Position numbers and translations under genes: made by a program. From Archangium lansingense (GTDB taxonomy: Bacteria; Myxococcota; Myxococcia; Myxococcales; Myxococcaceae): a stretch of DNA of 64,000 bases. The notes under the pieces are model-generated. The model saw only the letters and a program-made list of their open reading frames with translations, had not been told where the DNA came from and did no database searches. Within the stretch, counting starts at the first letter, position 1, and the number at the start of each line of letters is the position of its first letter. Shown piece by piece: positions 34,516 to 44,501 of this stretch. The DNA lies in the NCBI RefSeq assembly GCF_026626635.1, contig NZ_JAPNKA010000001.1, positions 11,206,501 through 11,270,500 of the forward strand, read 5' to 3'.

Positions 34516-35286
34516 TCAACGAAGCGCCGGAGTCCAGGTGTTGACCTCGACTTCCAGCGAGGACTCCTTAGCGACCTCCCCGAGGATTCTCCGGAGGACT
34601 CCGGCGTTGCTCCCCCCGAGCAAGAACGTGCGCACGTTCTCGAGGTTCTCTCTGGGCGTGCCGCCGCAGATCATGACCGCGTCGGCTCGCTCATACAGTC
34701 CGCAGTAGCGGCCGGTAGTGAGCGGCTGCGTGAATCCCAGGCTGCTCAGCACCGGGGCGAGGAGGGAAAGCAGGTCCGCATCTTCGCGATAGAGCGTCCC
34801 CTCACACTTCTGGGACATCTGCTCGAACTGGAACCGGAACAGCGAGCTCCACGACAGCATCTCGTGGAAGGTTTCGAACCGGTCGATGGGATCGTCGCCC
34901 CCACGCGCGTACCGTGCCGTCACCGTCGCATCCCCCCGCGCGGGCGCGTCGAGGTCATAGAACGCGTGCAGGGGCATCATCTCGTCGGACTCGTATCCAA
35001 TGAGCAGGAACCGGGGATTGGGCGCGACGATCTTCCTGGCGTAGCAGTCCAGCACGCGCCGCGCGGAGAAGTCCTGGCTGGGATAGGCCAGCGGCCCCAT
35101 GCTCTGCCCCATGCGGCTCAGGAACCAGCGATAAAACCGTGGCAGGGGGCGCCCGGCGATGCGCTCGAGCTGCTCGACTTCATCGGGCGTGGCACCCCGC
35201 CACTGCTCCGCGAGCCCGGGCACGGTCCTCAGGAGAAGGTCCTCCACCTCGAGGAACTCAAGGTCTATTTCTTCTTGTGCTGACAC
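34516..35286 (-). CDS. SUKH (SMI1/KNR4-like) immunity protein
   Basis: 256 residues from GTG 35286, which has GAGGAAAT upstream and overlaps the end of the effector gene by 22 bp. The N-terminal part has the SUKH motif ATPDEVEQLERIAGRPLPRFYRWFLSRMG, as in SMI1/KNR4-type immunity proteins. These bind and neutralise toxins, often nucleases and deaminases. The overlap makes it the probable immunity partner of the DUF4150 protein. An upstream extension exists in frame but is antisense-like. Confidence 0.7.
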   Translation of the reverse strand: MSAQEEIDLEFLEVEDLLLRTVPGLAEQWRGATPDEVEQLERIAGRPLPRFYRWFLSRMGQSMGPLAYPSQDFSARRVLDCYARKIVAPNPRFLLIGYESDEMMPLHAFYDLDAPARGDATVTARYARGGDDPIDRFETFHEMLSWSSLFRFQFEQMSQKCEGTLYREDADLLSLLAPVLSSLGFTQPLTTGRYCGLYERADAVMICGGTPRENLENVRTFLLGGSNAGVLRRILGEVAKESSLEVEVNTWTPALR

Positions 35287-36395
35287 TTCATTTCCTCCTC
35301 GGGGCAGATGAGCAGGGGAAGGATGACGGTGCAGGCCATGCACGGCGGGACGCTCTTGCCGTGGGCGAAGTGCCTCTCGACTTCCCTTCCATTCTTGTCG
35401 ATGAACCGGATCTTCGCGCTCACCGGCTGCCCATCGCTGCGGAACCACCGCTCCGTCAGCCCCGTGACGCGCGCGCCATGGTCCATCGCCAGCACGAGTG
35501 CCTTGGGGCCGGCACAGCCTCCCGGTGGGTAGGCCGCTGCGGTGGTCTTCTTGTTCACGAACTGCTCATGGAACCTCTGGGCCCGCGCCCAGGCCTTCTC
35601 CACGTTCTTGCTGTTTTTCTTGAAGCGATTGTCAACGAACGCACGGACCTCCTTGCGGGTGGTGCCGGGCTTGGGGGCGTTCCAGCCAAGCTCGCTGACA
35701 CTCTTGCAGAAGACTTCGATGGTGTTGCTCGAGTGGTCCGCGTATTTCTGCCCGCACTTGCACTGAGCGACGCCGAGCATCCTTCCCCACGGAAGCTCCT
35801 CTTCGGGGAACTCGCCAGCGAAAATCTTCTTGGTGAGCTTGACCTCCAGCTGCGCGGCGTCGGCCTGGGTCGCGGGGGTTTCCTTCAGCGAGCCCTCTCT
35901 GCCATGCACCTTCCTGCACAGGGGGCACACATCCTTCCCGCTGACGACCAGGAGGGCTCCGGTCTTCTGGACCACCCCGAGCATCGTCGCCGCGTTGGCT
36001 GGGCTCCCGCTCGGCCCACAATTGTTGAGCATGGGGTCACCGAGCAGCTGGACGTTCTTCCCCTCGAACTTCACGTCCATGGACCCGGGGCCGAGAAAGC
36101 TGGTGGGGCCTTCCACGTTGGCGGAGACGATGCCACCGCCCGTCCCCTTGCTGGCCACGTCGCCCATGGAGCCGAAGGTGGCGCCCTTTATGGCGACCTT
36201 CTTCCCCTCGATGGTGACCGTCTTGGAGTACTTCTTCGGGTCTGTTCCGCTCTTCCCGATGTTGGGCAGCGGCGTCGGCACGAACGGCGCTGGCGGCCCG
36301 GGCATCTTGCACACGTTGGGCAGCGTTGCCGCAGCGACCCCACTGGAGCCCTCGGTCACCGGCGTCTTCGGTGCATTCACTGAGACGTTGCTCAT
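35265..36395 (-). CDS. DUF4150 (PAAR-like) T6SS effector with deaminase-like C-terminus
   Basis: 376 residues. Residues 1-140 match DUF4150/PAAR-like spike-tip proteins: LPNVCKMPGPPAPFVPTPLPNIG, VAIKGATFGSMGD and VQLLGDPMLNNCGPSG. A Cys-rich middle (CPLCRKVHG, CKCGQKYADH) follows. The C-terminus has GGCAGPKALVLAMDHG, LTERW and PPCMACTVILP, the Cys ... PCxxC zinc pattern of YwqJ-like toxin deaminases. The canonical CAE is CAG here, so the catalytic Glu appears missing. It should be loaded on a VgrG tip with help from the DUF2169 adaptor. No VgrG is in the window. The deaminase call is inference. Confidence 0.75.
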   Translation of the reverse strand: MSNVSVNAPKTPVTEGSSGVAAATLPNVCKMPGPPAPFVPTPLPNIGKSGTDPKKYSKTVTIEGKKVAIKGATFGSMGDVASKGTGGGIVSANVEGPTSFLGPGSMDVKFEGKNVQLLGDPMLNNCGPSGSPANAATMLGVVQKTGALLVVSGKDVCPLCRKVHGREGSLKETPATQADAAQLEVKLTKKIFAGEFPEEELPWGRMLGVAQCKCGQKYADHSSNTIEVFCKSVSELGWNAPKPGTTRKEVRAFVDNRFKKNSKNVEKAWARAQRFHEQFVNKKTTAAAYPPGGCAGPKALVLAMDHGARVTGLTERWFRSDGQPVSAKIRFIDKNGREVERHFAHGKSVPPCMACTVILPLLICPEEEMKCQHKKK

Positions 36396-36410
36396 TGCGT
36401 CCCCCGCTCC

Positions 36411-37460
36411 TTACGACACCCGTGGGTCCTGCAGGAGCATCGCCCCTCGCAGTCCCCCATCAGAACCCGCTGTCACCATGGCCCGGGGGCCTCGCGCATA
36501 ACCCCGTGCGAACGCCCGGACCACCAGGACGCCTCCGAGGGCACCCGCCGCAGCGCCCACGTCGCCCCAGCAGTCGCTCAGGGAGCGATACGCCGTGGAG
36601 TGCCAAACCGATGGCGTCCTCAGCGCGACGAACCCCCACTCCTCGCTGCGGTACCGCTCGCCATTGATGTCGGTGTATAGCTCATCCACCTTCTCGCGGG
36701 ACAGGTCGAGCCCCGCTACCGCACCTTCGACCGCCTGGGTCATTCCGACGCCAAACGAGCCCGTGTCGCTGTCGCGCAGGAGGCGCTCCTGCGCGGTCCG
36801 TGCCCCTCGCACCACCGCGAGCCGGGGCAGCCGCAAGCGGCGACGCAGCCCCGTGCTCATCAGCGCCAGGCACCCGGCCCCCTCACCAGGAATGAATCCA
36901 CTGCGAATCCCCGGCTGCGCGAACCGGCCGTCGCGCTCCAGCCAGAGGAACGTCTCCGCGTGGTGGTAGCTGTCCACGCCCGCCACCAGGAAAAAGAACT
37001 CCCTGCCTTCGGAGGACTCCCGCAGGGCCTGCTCCACCGCTCGCAGGGCTCCCGCGTGGCCGCGTCCGGCAATCTCGACGCGCGTGCGCGCGGCCTTCGC
37101 CTGCGGGCGTGCCTCCATGGCGCTCACGAGCCAAGCCGCGTCGTCATCGGAGAACCCCGGACGCGCCTCGGGAAGCGACAGCAGCAGCCGGCACCGGTTC
37201 CCCTCCAGGACCGCTGAACCGAGCTTCCCCTTGACTTCGTCGAGGACGCTCTCGAGCAGGGGTACGAGCCGATCCCTCCCCTCCAGCTTCGAGTCGAGTT
37301 CCCCATCCGAGGCCACCACGACCGGCTCGCCCCGCGCATCAATGAAGGGAAACTCGGCGTACCGGGAGATGCCGGCGCGCATGGCCGCCGCGCTGCTCTC
37401 CGCGGAGTACCCGAGCGGGGTCCGAGCGCCGACAGCCACCACCTCGATTTCGGCGCTCAT
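36411..37460 (-). CDS. Thiolase/ketosynthase-like protein of T6SS effector loci
   Basis: 349 residues, thiolase-like fold by the segments GARTPLGYSAESSAAAMRAG, AGRGHAGALRAVEQAL, VAGVDSYHHAETFLWLE and GFIPGEGAGCLALM. The nucleophilic Cys of ketosynthases, expected after the GRGHA helix start, is absent, so it is not a condensing enzyme. Proteins annotated as 3-oxoacyl-ACP synthase commonly sit between DUF2169 and DUF4150 genes in T6SS effector loci, exactly as here; an adaptor or chaperone role is likely. It overlaps the DUF2169 gene by 4 bp. Confidence 0.75.
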   Translation of the reverse strand: MSAEIEVVAVGARTPLGYSAESSAAAMRAGISRYAEFPFIDARGEPVVVASDGELDSKLEGRDRLVPLLESVLDEVKGKLGSAVLEGNRCRLLLSLPEARPGFSDDDAAWLVSAMEARPQAKAARTRVEIAGRGHAGALRAVEQALRESSEGREFFFLVAGVDSYHHAETFLWLERDGRFAQPGIRSGFIPGEGAGCLALMSTGLRRRLRLPRLAVVRGARTAQERLLRDSDTGSFGVGMTQAVEGAVAGLDLSREKVDELYTDINGERYRSEEWGFVALRTPSVWHSTAYRSLSDCWGDVGAAAGALGGVLVVRAFARGYARGPRAMVTAGSDGGLRGAMLLQDPRVS

Positions 37461-38467
37461 GCCTCACCCTTCAACTCGAAGATCTCCGTCTCATCGAGAT
37501 AGTCCGCCTCCGGGGCGCGCACGCGCAGCGCGCTCTGCCACACCAGGCACAGGCGCCGCGCCTCGGGCTCCACCAGGACCGTCGTCAGCCGCGGGCCGTG
37601 CTCCTCGCGGCGCGTACCAATGCGCGTCTTGAAGCCGAGCGAGATGCGAGGGAGCTCGAAGCGCAGGGCCCCCTCGTGAGTCATGTTCACCAGCTCGACG
37701 GGTTCTCCGCCCGCCAGGGGATTCTCGGGCCGCTGATCCACCGGGGCGCTCAGCGCGAACGCGGGGTCGAAGTCATCCGGGAGCAGCGGCTTCTTCGTGC
37801 GCTCCCACCGCGCGTCGTACGTCCCCGCGAGCTTGCGCCGGGGCATCCACGAGGAATCGACGGGACCGAACCCCGCCGGGCCCATGGTCGCGGGCTCTCC
37901 GCTGGGATACTCGATGGCGTGGGCCGGCTTTCCGGCGAGGTGGGCGCCGCGCGTCGCGAAGCCGCGCCCGATGGGATTCCGCTCGTCGATGCGGTGCTTC
38001 GCCGGGTCGGGGCCTGACAGGTCGCTGCCACCAAAGGCGAGCTCATATTGAATGGGCCGCGTGGTGAAGGGCTGGGGCCGACCCGGCATCACGCCGAACC
38101 AACCTTGCTCGTAGGTCCGCTCCCCGTGCACGACGAGCACCTTGTGGAGCCGCCCGACCCGGAGCGAGACCGGCACCGTGGGCGCCGGTCTTCCACGAGG
38201 CGCGTGCGCATGCGCGCTCACGAGGATGTCCGTGCCCGGCTTCGGCGCCAGCAGGTCGGAGTCGTATCGCAGGCTGGAGCGGCCCGGCTCGCCGAAGTAC
38301 TCCGGCATCAATACCGGCGGAAGCTGCTCGTCCGCGAGCTTCAGCCGCCCGTCAGGTCCGATGTCGAACGTCGCCTTGACGGCGACGAGCCACCAGTGGA
38401 GTCCATCCCTGTCTCGCGTCCAGTTGCGCTCAGCTGCATACGCCGTGCGGTTGTTCAGCGCCCACAT
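37457..38467 (-). CDS. DUF2169 T6SS effector adaptor
   Basis: 336 residues from ATG 38467, which has GGGGGG upstream; an ATG at 38485 is also possible. The pattern WALNNRTAYAAERNWTRDRDG, LLAPKPGTDILVSAHAHAP, RPIQYELAFGG and NPIGRGF is diagnostic of DUF2169. These proteins act as chaperone-adaptors that help load PAAR/DUF4150 effectors onto VgrG. It is the first gene of the island's leftward operon, just inside the tRNA attachment site. Confidence 0.88.
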   Translation of the reverse strand: MWALNNRTAYAAERNWTRDRDGLHWWLVAVKATFDIGPDGRLKLADEQLPPVLMPEYFGEPGRSSLRYDSDLLAPKPGTDILVSAHAHAPRGRPAPTVPVSLRVGRLHKVLVVHGERTYEQGWFGVMPGRPQPFTTRPIQYELAFGGSDLSGPDPAKHRIDERNPIGRGFATRGAHLAGKPAHAIEYPSGEPATMGPAGFGPVDSSWMPRRKLAGTYDARWERTKKPLLPDDFDPAFALSAPVDQRPENPLAGGEPVELVNMTHEGALRFELPRISLGFKTRIGTRREEHGPRLTTVLVEPEARRLCLVWQSALRVRAPEADYLDETEIFELKGEA

Positions 38468-38691
38468 GTGCCCCCCAGGCGCCATTCAACCACCACAGCG
38501 GCGCAGGGCCCATAGGGCCGGGCGCCCCGGCTCCCATTCCAGCCCACCAGGCAACGTGCCTGCCCCTCCCCGGAGTCCCCAGCTCCGGCTGGCGGCGCAG
38601 GTGGGAGGATGCAATGGACTGGATCAAGAAGGCGGTGACCTCACCGTGGGCCCGAACCACGAAGGGCTTGCTGACGGGGGAGACGGGGAAA

Positions 38692-38742
38692 AACAAAAGC
38701 CCTGGAGTTTCAGCGGAAGTCCGCGAAACTCCAGGGCTTTTA
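38692..38742 (-). terminator. Terminator of the tRNA-Pro gene
   Basis: On the minus strand a 14-bp stem (AGCCCTGGAGTTTC with its complement) is followed by TTTTGTTTTT. Strong intrinsic terminator directly after the tRNA. The identical hairpin exists in the left attachment site at 30594-30650. Confidence 0.85.
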
Positions 38743-38743
38743 A

Positions 38744-38820
38744 TGGTCGGGGAGACAGGATTTGAACCTGCGACCCCTTGGTCCCGAACCAAGTGCTCTA
38801 CCAGGCTGAGCCACTCCCCG
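38744..38820 (-). tRNA. tRNA-Pro (anticodon CGG)
   Basis: 77 nt including an encoded CCA. Acceptor arms CGGGGAG and CTCCCCG pair; the D-arm reads GCTCAGCCTGGTAGAGC; the anticodon arm CTTGG-TTCGGGA-CCAAG gives CGG, reading CCG; the T-arm has GGTTCAAATCC. Complete and apparently functional, its 3' half being supplied by the island. Confidence 0.95.
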
Positions 38821-39071
38821 ATACCGATATGCCCTCCGCCGGAACTGCTCTCGGGCCGTCGAAGTGGGCGGGGATGTACAAGACCCGCCCGGCCTAGTCA
38901 ACGTCCTTGGATCAGCTTTTCATTCCTGCGGCCCTCCGGGGGTTCTCCAGGACCCGTGGGGCTCCAATGACCCGTGTCCTTCGCCCCTAACCTGCGCATT
39001 TTGCGGGGGAAACCGCCGGGAACACCGCTTGCTTGGACACACCCCGTACAGCGAAGCCACCCCGGGGTCCC

Positions 39072-39455
39072 ATGCTCTCTCCGGTTGTCCTCATCTCCGA
39101 TGATGAGCCGCTCGTTGTGTCCGCTCTCTCGCGGGAGGCCCGCCGTTCGGGCCTCGCCTCGGTGGCGGATACCACCTCCCACCATGTCCTGGAGCTGGCC
39201 CGGAAGCATCGGCCAGCCGTCATCATCCTGGACATCCACCAGCACCAGGACGGCCGCGACCTGCTCGCCCAGCTCAAGCAGGACCCCGAGACGCGCGACT
39301 GCAAGGTCATCATCCTCAGTGGCGTGGAGGACCAGTTCACCCGCCACGTGTGCTTCGAGCTCGGCGCCGAGGCCTATGAGGTGAAGCCCTTCGACCACAC
39401 CTTCATGACGCGGGTGGCGCGAATGGCCGGAGTGAAGGGGGCTGCCGGAGCCTGA
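39072..39455 (+). CDS. Single-domain response regulator
   Basis: 127 residues from ATG 39072. A CheY-like receiver with acidic pair (LISDDEP), phospho-acceptor Asp in VIILDIHQHQDG, Ser in VIILSGVED and Lys in YEVKPFD, so it should be phosphorylatable. There is no output domain. It converges with rpe, 9 bp apart. Confidence 0.87.
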   Translation: MLSPVVLISDDEPLVVSALSREARRSGLASVADTTSHHVLELARKHRPAVIILDIHQHQDGRDLLAQLKQDPETRDCKVIILSGVEDQFTRHVCFELGAEAYEVKPFDHTFMTRVARMAGVKGAAGA

Positions 39456-39464
39456 GGTGCGCGT

Positions 39465-40118
39465 TCAGGGCCGCAGCGAGCGGATGGCCGCGGCGTAGTC
39501 CTTCGAGCCGAACACGTATGAGCCCGCCACCAGCACCGTGGCCCCGGCCTCCACCACCCGCCGAGCCGTCTCGGCGTTGATGCCCCCGTCCACCTCGATG
39601 TCCGTGGACAGCCCCCGTGCATCCAGCATCGCGCGCAGCCGGCGCACCCTGTCCACCGTGGGCTCGATGAAGCTCTGTCCCCCGAAGCCGGGATTCACAC
39701 TCATCAGCAGCACCATCTCCACGTCCCCCAACACCTCCTCCACCGCCGACAGCGGCGTGGCCGGGTTGAGCACCACCGCCGGCTTCACCCCTGCGTGGCG
39801 GATCTGCTGAATCACCCGGTGCAGGTGCGTGCACGCTTCCACGTGCACCGTGAGGATGTCCGCCCCCGCCTTCGCGAAGGCGTCGATGTACTTCTCGGGC
39901 TCGACGATCATCAGGTGGACATCGAGCGGCCGGGTGGCCGCCTTCTTGATGGCCTCCACCACGACCGGGCCGATGGTGATGTTGGGGACGAACCGCCCAT
40001 CCATGACGTCCACGTGGACCCAGTCCGCCCCGGCGGCCTCCACCGCGCGCACCTCCTCGGCCAGGCGGCCGAAGTTGGAGGACAGGAGCGAGGGGGACAC
40101 GAGGACGCGGCGGGTCAT
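39465..40118 (-). CDS. rpe: Ribulose-phosphate 3-epimerase
   Basis: 217 residues from ATG 40118. TIM barrel with the family signatures SPSLLSSNFGRL, HVDVMDGRFVPNITIGP, DVHLMI, MSVNPGFGGQSF and EVDGGIN, giving both catalytic Asp and the metal His residues. It interconverts ribulose 5-phosphate and xylulose 5-phosphate in the pentose phosphate pathway. Length is standard. Confidence 0.95.
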   Translation of the reverse strand: MTRRVLVSPSLLSSNFGRLAEEVRAVEAAGADWVHVDVMDGRFVPNITIGPVVVEAIKKAATRPLDVHLMIVEPEKYIDAFAKAGADILTVHVEACTHLHRVIQQIRHAGVKPAVVLNPATPLSAVEEVLGDVEMVLLMSVNPGFGGQSFIEPTVDRVRRLRAMLDARGLSTDIEVDGGINAETARRVVEAGATVLVAGSYVFGSKDYAAAIRSLRP

Positions 40119-40250
40119 GGGCGCTACATAGCCATTTCCGCCCCCGACGGGTACCCGCTTGAAGGGGGAGCGGGAGGGCAACGGACGTTTGGGGACCCCC
40201 CCGGGGGGCGGGCGGCGCTTTTCCCGTGCTAAGAAGATTCCTCCCAGGCC

Positions 40251-41795
40251 GTGCGCCGTCGCCATTCGGAGCCATTCCCGGTGCTTCCAGAGACCCCGCC
40301 CGATCCTCCAGACCTCACCCGGCGCCTCAAGAAGCTCACGTCCATCCTGGACGTCACCAAGGCCATGAGCGCCGAGCGCGACCTGGACCTGCTGCTGCCC
40401 CTCATCCTCTATGAGGCCAGCAAGGTGGTAGAGGCGGACCGGTGCTCGCTCTTCGTGCTGGACCGCGAGCGCAACGAGCTGTGGAGCAAGGTGGCCCAGG
40501 GCTCCAAGAATGAAATCCGTCTGCCGGTGGGCAGCGGCATCGCCGGCCAGGTGGCCCAGACCGGGGAGATCATCAACCTCCCGGACGCCTACGCCGACGA
40601 GCGCTTCAACCGCACCTTCGACATCCAGAGCGGCTACCGCACCCAGAGCGTGCTCTGCGTGCCCATGCGCGACGCCAACGGCGAGGTCACCGGCGTCATC
40701 CAATCGCTCAACAAGCTGAGCGGGCGCCCCTTCGACTCCGAGGACGAGGAGCTGCTGCTCGCCCTGGGCGCCCAGGCCGCCGGCGCCATCGAGAACGCCC
40801 TCCTGCACGAGGAGATCAACCGCCTCTTCGAGGGTTTCGTCTCCGCCTCGGTGGTGGCCATCGAGTCCAGAGATCCCACCACCGCGGGTCATTCAGGCCG
40901 CGTGGCCGACCTCACCGTGGCCATGGCCCGCGCCCTCGAGCACGTGAACACCGGGCCCTATGCCCGCACGCGCTTCACCGCCACCGAGCTGCAGGAGGTG
41001 CGCTACGCCTCGCTGCTGCACGACTTCGGCAAGGTGGGCGTGCGCGAGCCCGTGCTCGTCAAAGCCGAGAAGCTCTACCCCCATGAGATGGAGGGGCTGC
41101 GCGCCCGCTTCCAGCTCGCCCGCAAGGACCTGCAGCTCCAGAGCTACCGCCGCCGGCTCGCCGCCGTGAAGCTGCGCGGCGTGCAAAACCTGCCGGAGAT
41201 CGATGCCGAGGAGGACGAGCGGCTCGTCAAGGAACAGAAGCACCTGGACGAGGTGCTCGAGTTCGTCCTCACCTGCAACCGGCCTACGGTGCTCGCCCAG
41301 GGCAACTTCGAGCGGCTCCACGAGCTGCGCCACCTGCGCTTCCAGGACTCGTTCGACCAGGAGCGCCCACTGCTGCTCGACCGGGAGATCCACTCGCTCT
41401 CCATCGCCAAGGGCACCCTCTCCGAGGAGGAGCGCCGGGAGATCGAGAGCCACGTCGAGCACACCTACCGCTTCCTGTCGCAGATTCCGTGGACGCGCAC
41501 CCTGCGCCGCGTCCCGGAGATTGCCTACGCGCACCACGAGAAGCTCGACGGCACCGGCTACCCGCGTGCCATCCCCGAGCCCACCATCCCCGTGCAGTCG
41601 CGGATGATGTCCATCGCGGACATCTATGACGCCCTCACCGCCAGCGATCGGCCCTACAAGAAGGCCGTGCCCCATCAGCTCGCGCTCGACATCCTCAAGC
41701 GCGAGGCCCAGGGCGGCCAGCTCGACATGGAGCTGTTCCGCATCTTCATCGAGGCCGAGGTCCCCAAGCGCGCCCTGAAGGACTTCCGCGGCTGA
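40251..41795 (+). CDS. GAF and HD-GYP domain protein
   Basis: 514 residues from GTG 40251. A GAF domain (about 45-190) with SGIAGQVAQTGEIINLPDAY is followed by a HD-GYP domain. The metal motifs are ESRDPTTAGHSGRVA, LLHDFGKVGV, HHEKLDGTGYP and SIADIYDALTASDRPYKK. HHExxDGxGYP is intact, so c-di-GMP phosphodiesterase activity is likely. A charged insertion of about 100 residues sits between the HD and GYP parts. The GAF domain would supply the signal. Confidence 0.88.
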   Translation: MRRRHSEPFPVLPETPPDPPDLTRRLKKLTSILDVTKAMSAERDLDLLLPLILYEASKVVEADRCSLFVLDRERNELWSKVAQGSKNEIRLPVGSGIAGQVAQTGEIINLPDAYADERFNRTFDIQSGYRTQSVLCVPMRDANGEVTGVIQSLNKLSGRPFDSEDEELLLALGAQAAGAIENALLHEEINRLFEGFVSASVVAIESRDPTTAGHSGRVADLTVAMARALEHVNTGPYARTRFTATELQEVRYASLLHDFGKVGVREPVLVKAEKLYPHEMEGLRARFQLARKDLQLQSYRRRLAAVKLRGVQNLPEIDAEEDERLVKEQKHLDEVLEFVLTCNRPTVLAQGNFERLHELRHLRFQDSFDQERPLLLDREIHSLSIAKGTLSEEERREIESHVEHTYRFLSQIPWTRTLRRVPEIAYAHHEKLDGTGYPRAIPEPTIPVQSRMMSIADIYDALTASDRPYKKAVPHQLALDILKREAQGGQLDMELFRIFIEAEVPKRALKDFRG

Positions 41796-41798
41796 TTT

Positions 41799-41940
41799 CC
41801 CCTCGCCCCTCGGGAGAGGGACAGGGTGAGGGTATCGGGTGAACCTGGGTTGGGAACCCGTGTGCCCTCTCTGGTTCACGGGTTGGAGAACCGACCCGTG
41901 CACCCTCACCCCGACCCTCTCCCGAAGGGAGAGGGAGGGG
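41799..41940. repeat. Pair of inverted REP-like units between convergent genes
   Basis: Unit A (41805-41834) contains CCCTCGGGAGAGGG then GGGTGAGGG. Unit B (41901-41936) is its inverse, CCCTCACCCCGACCCTCTCC then CGAAGGGAGAGGG. Between them AACCCGTG (41855-41862) pairs with CACGGGTT (41877-41884). A short tandem repeat of GGGAGGGGATGTGA follows at 41932-41966. The block probably works as a bidirectional terminator for the HD-GYP and pyk genes. Confidence 0.65.
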
Positions 41941-41997
41941 ATGTGAGGGAGGGGATGTGAGGGAGGGATGCGAGAGAGGCAATCCGCTCAGCGGGCC

Positions 41998-43431
<1,434 letters not shown>

Positions 43432-43532
43432 GGGCAAAAGAGGATTGGGTCGGGCCACGTGCAGGGTCAAGCAGCGTCCGCACACGGCCTTCGATTGGTA
43501 AATTGGTAAAGCAGCGAGCAAGGGACCGCGTC

Positions 43533-44426
43533 TCAGCCCCGCAACAGCAGGTTCAGGTTCTCCCGCTCCCAACGCAGTGCGGCGGCATAGAGCGGAAAGG
43601 CCTTCTCCCGGTCTCGGAAGGCCCGCGGATGGTGCACCCGGCGGCCCGTCCCGTTCGAGCTCGGGAAGAGCTGGTGGAGCATCTCGTGGAAGATGATGAA
43701 CTCCACGAAGTACGAGGGCACCTCAGGGCGATCCAACCCAGGATGGATGCGGATCTCCCGCGTCTGATGATCGTAGACGCCCAGGCGGATGGACTTGCGC
43801 CGCCGCCGAGGAGGCATGCGGCCCCAGCCAATGCGCGCCTGGATGCTCTCGTGGAAAAAGACGCGGTTGAGCTGATCGAACATGACCTGGAGATCGAAGC
43901 AGCGGCCCCGGGGCTCCAGGTCCGCCTCGGCCGCGTGACGCTCCTGGCGGATGCGCGGCTGCTGGCCCCGGATGTAGTCGTCCAGCAATCCGCCCGCCAG
44001 GCGGTTACCCCGGCCCGCGTAGTCCGCCACCGCGCGCACCACCGGCTCCGGCGCGTCGAGGAACATGTGGTGCAACCGCAGCTGCAGCGCAGTAGCGCTG
44101 CGCCGGAAGGACACCATGGTGGAGCGGTTATCCGTCACCGCCAGCCGCACCGGCATCCTCAGCTCCGCCGAGAGCCGGAAGGCCAGCGCCTCGGCCCGGG
44201 CCCACAGCTCCTCCCGGGTGGCTGCCGTGGCGTGGGGGTGCTGGTTCCGCGCAGCGGTCCCTTGGTGGAAGTTCTCCGCAACCGGCACTTCCTCCTCGTG
44301 GAGGGCGGTAGCCAGACGGTTGGAGGACTCCAACGCACGATTGCGCGCGGACAAGGACGAGCCCCCCTCACGAACAGGAGAGCGCGGGAAGAGATGCATC
44401 TGATGGTGGGGCGGAAGCGACGACAC
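43533..44426 (-). CDS. SprT-like zinc metalloprotease domain protein
   Basis: 297 residues. The C-terminal half has FVEFIIFHEMLHQLFP, an HExxH zinc motif, and further on HHPRAFRDREKAFP, the likely third His ligand, as in SprT-like/SPRTN proteases. The N-terminal half is helical with no known domain. Start taken at GTG 44426; ATG 44399 is an alternative. In eukaryotes SPRTN removes DNA-protein crosslinks; the bacterial role is unknown. Confidence 0.7.
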   Translation of the reverse strand: MSSLPPHHQMHLFPRSPVREGGSSLSARNRALESSNRLATALHEEEVPVAENFHQGTAARNQHPHATAATREELWARAEALAFRLSAELRMPVRLAVTDNRSTMVSFRRSATALQLRLHHMFLDAPEPVVRAVADYAGRGNRLAGGLLDDYIRGQQPRIRQERHAAEADLEPRGRCFDLQVMFDQLNRVFFHESIQARIGWGRMPPRRRRKSIRLGVYDHQTREIRIHPGLDRPEVPSYFVEFIIFHEMLHQLFPSSNGTGRRVHHPRAFRDREKAFPLYAAALRWERENLNLLLRG

Positions 44427-44501
44427 GCGGACGGCATCGTACCCGGCGGCCTTCCGGACTCAAGGCCGGTGCAAACTGCCCGCCTGCTCACCGTCTGCCC
44501 G

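Larger units (their letters stand above)
30594..38793. mobile_element. tRNA-Pro integrated genomic island carrying a T6SS effector module
   Basis: About 8.1 kb between perfect 105-bp direct repeats, with the complete tRNA at the right end and the displaced 3' half at the left. Cargo: sigma-54 activator, glycine-zipper peptide, GIY-YIG-like protein, decayed secreted-protein and transposase fragments, then a leftward operon of DUF2169, ketosynthase-like, DUF4150 toxin-like and SUKH genes. An excisionase-like fragment sits near the left end; no intact integrase is present, so the island is probably immobile by itself. Confidence 0.85.
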
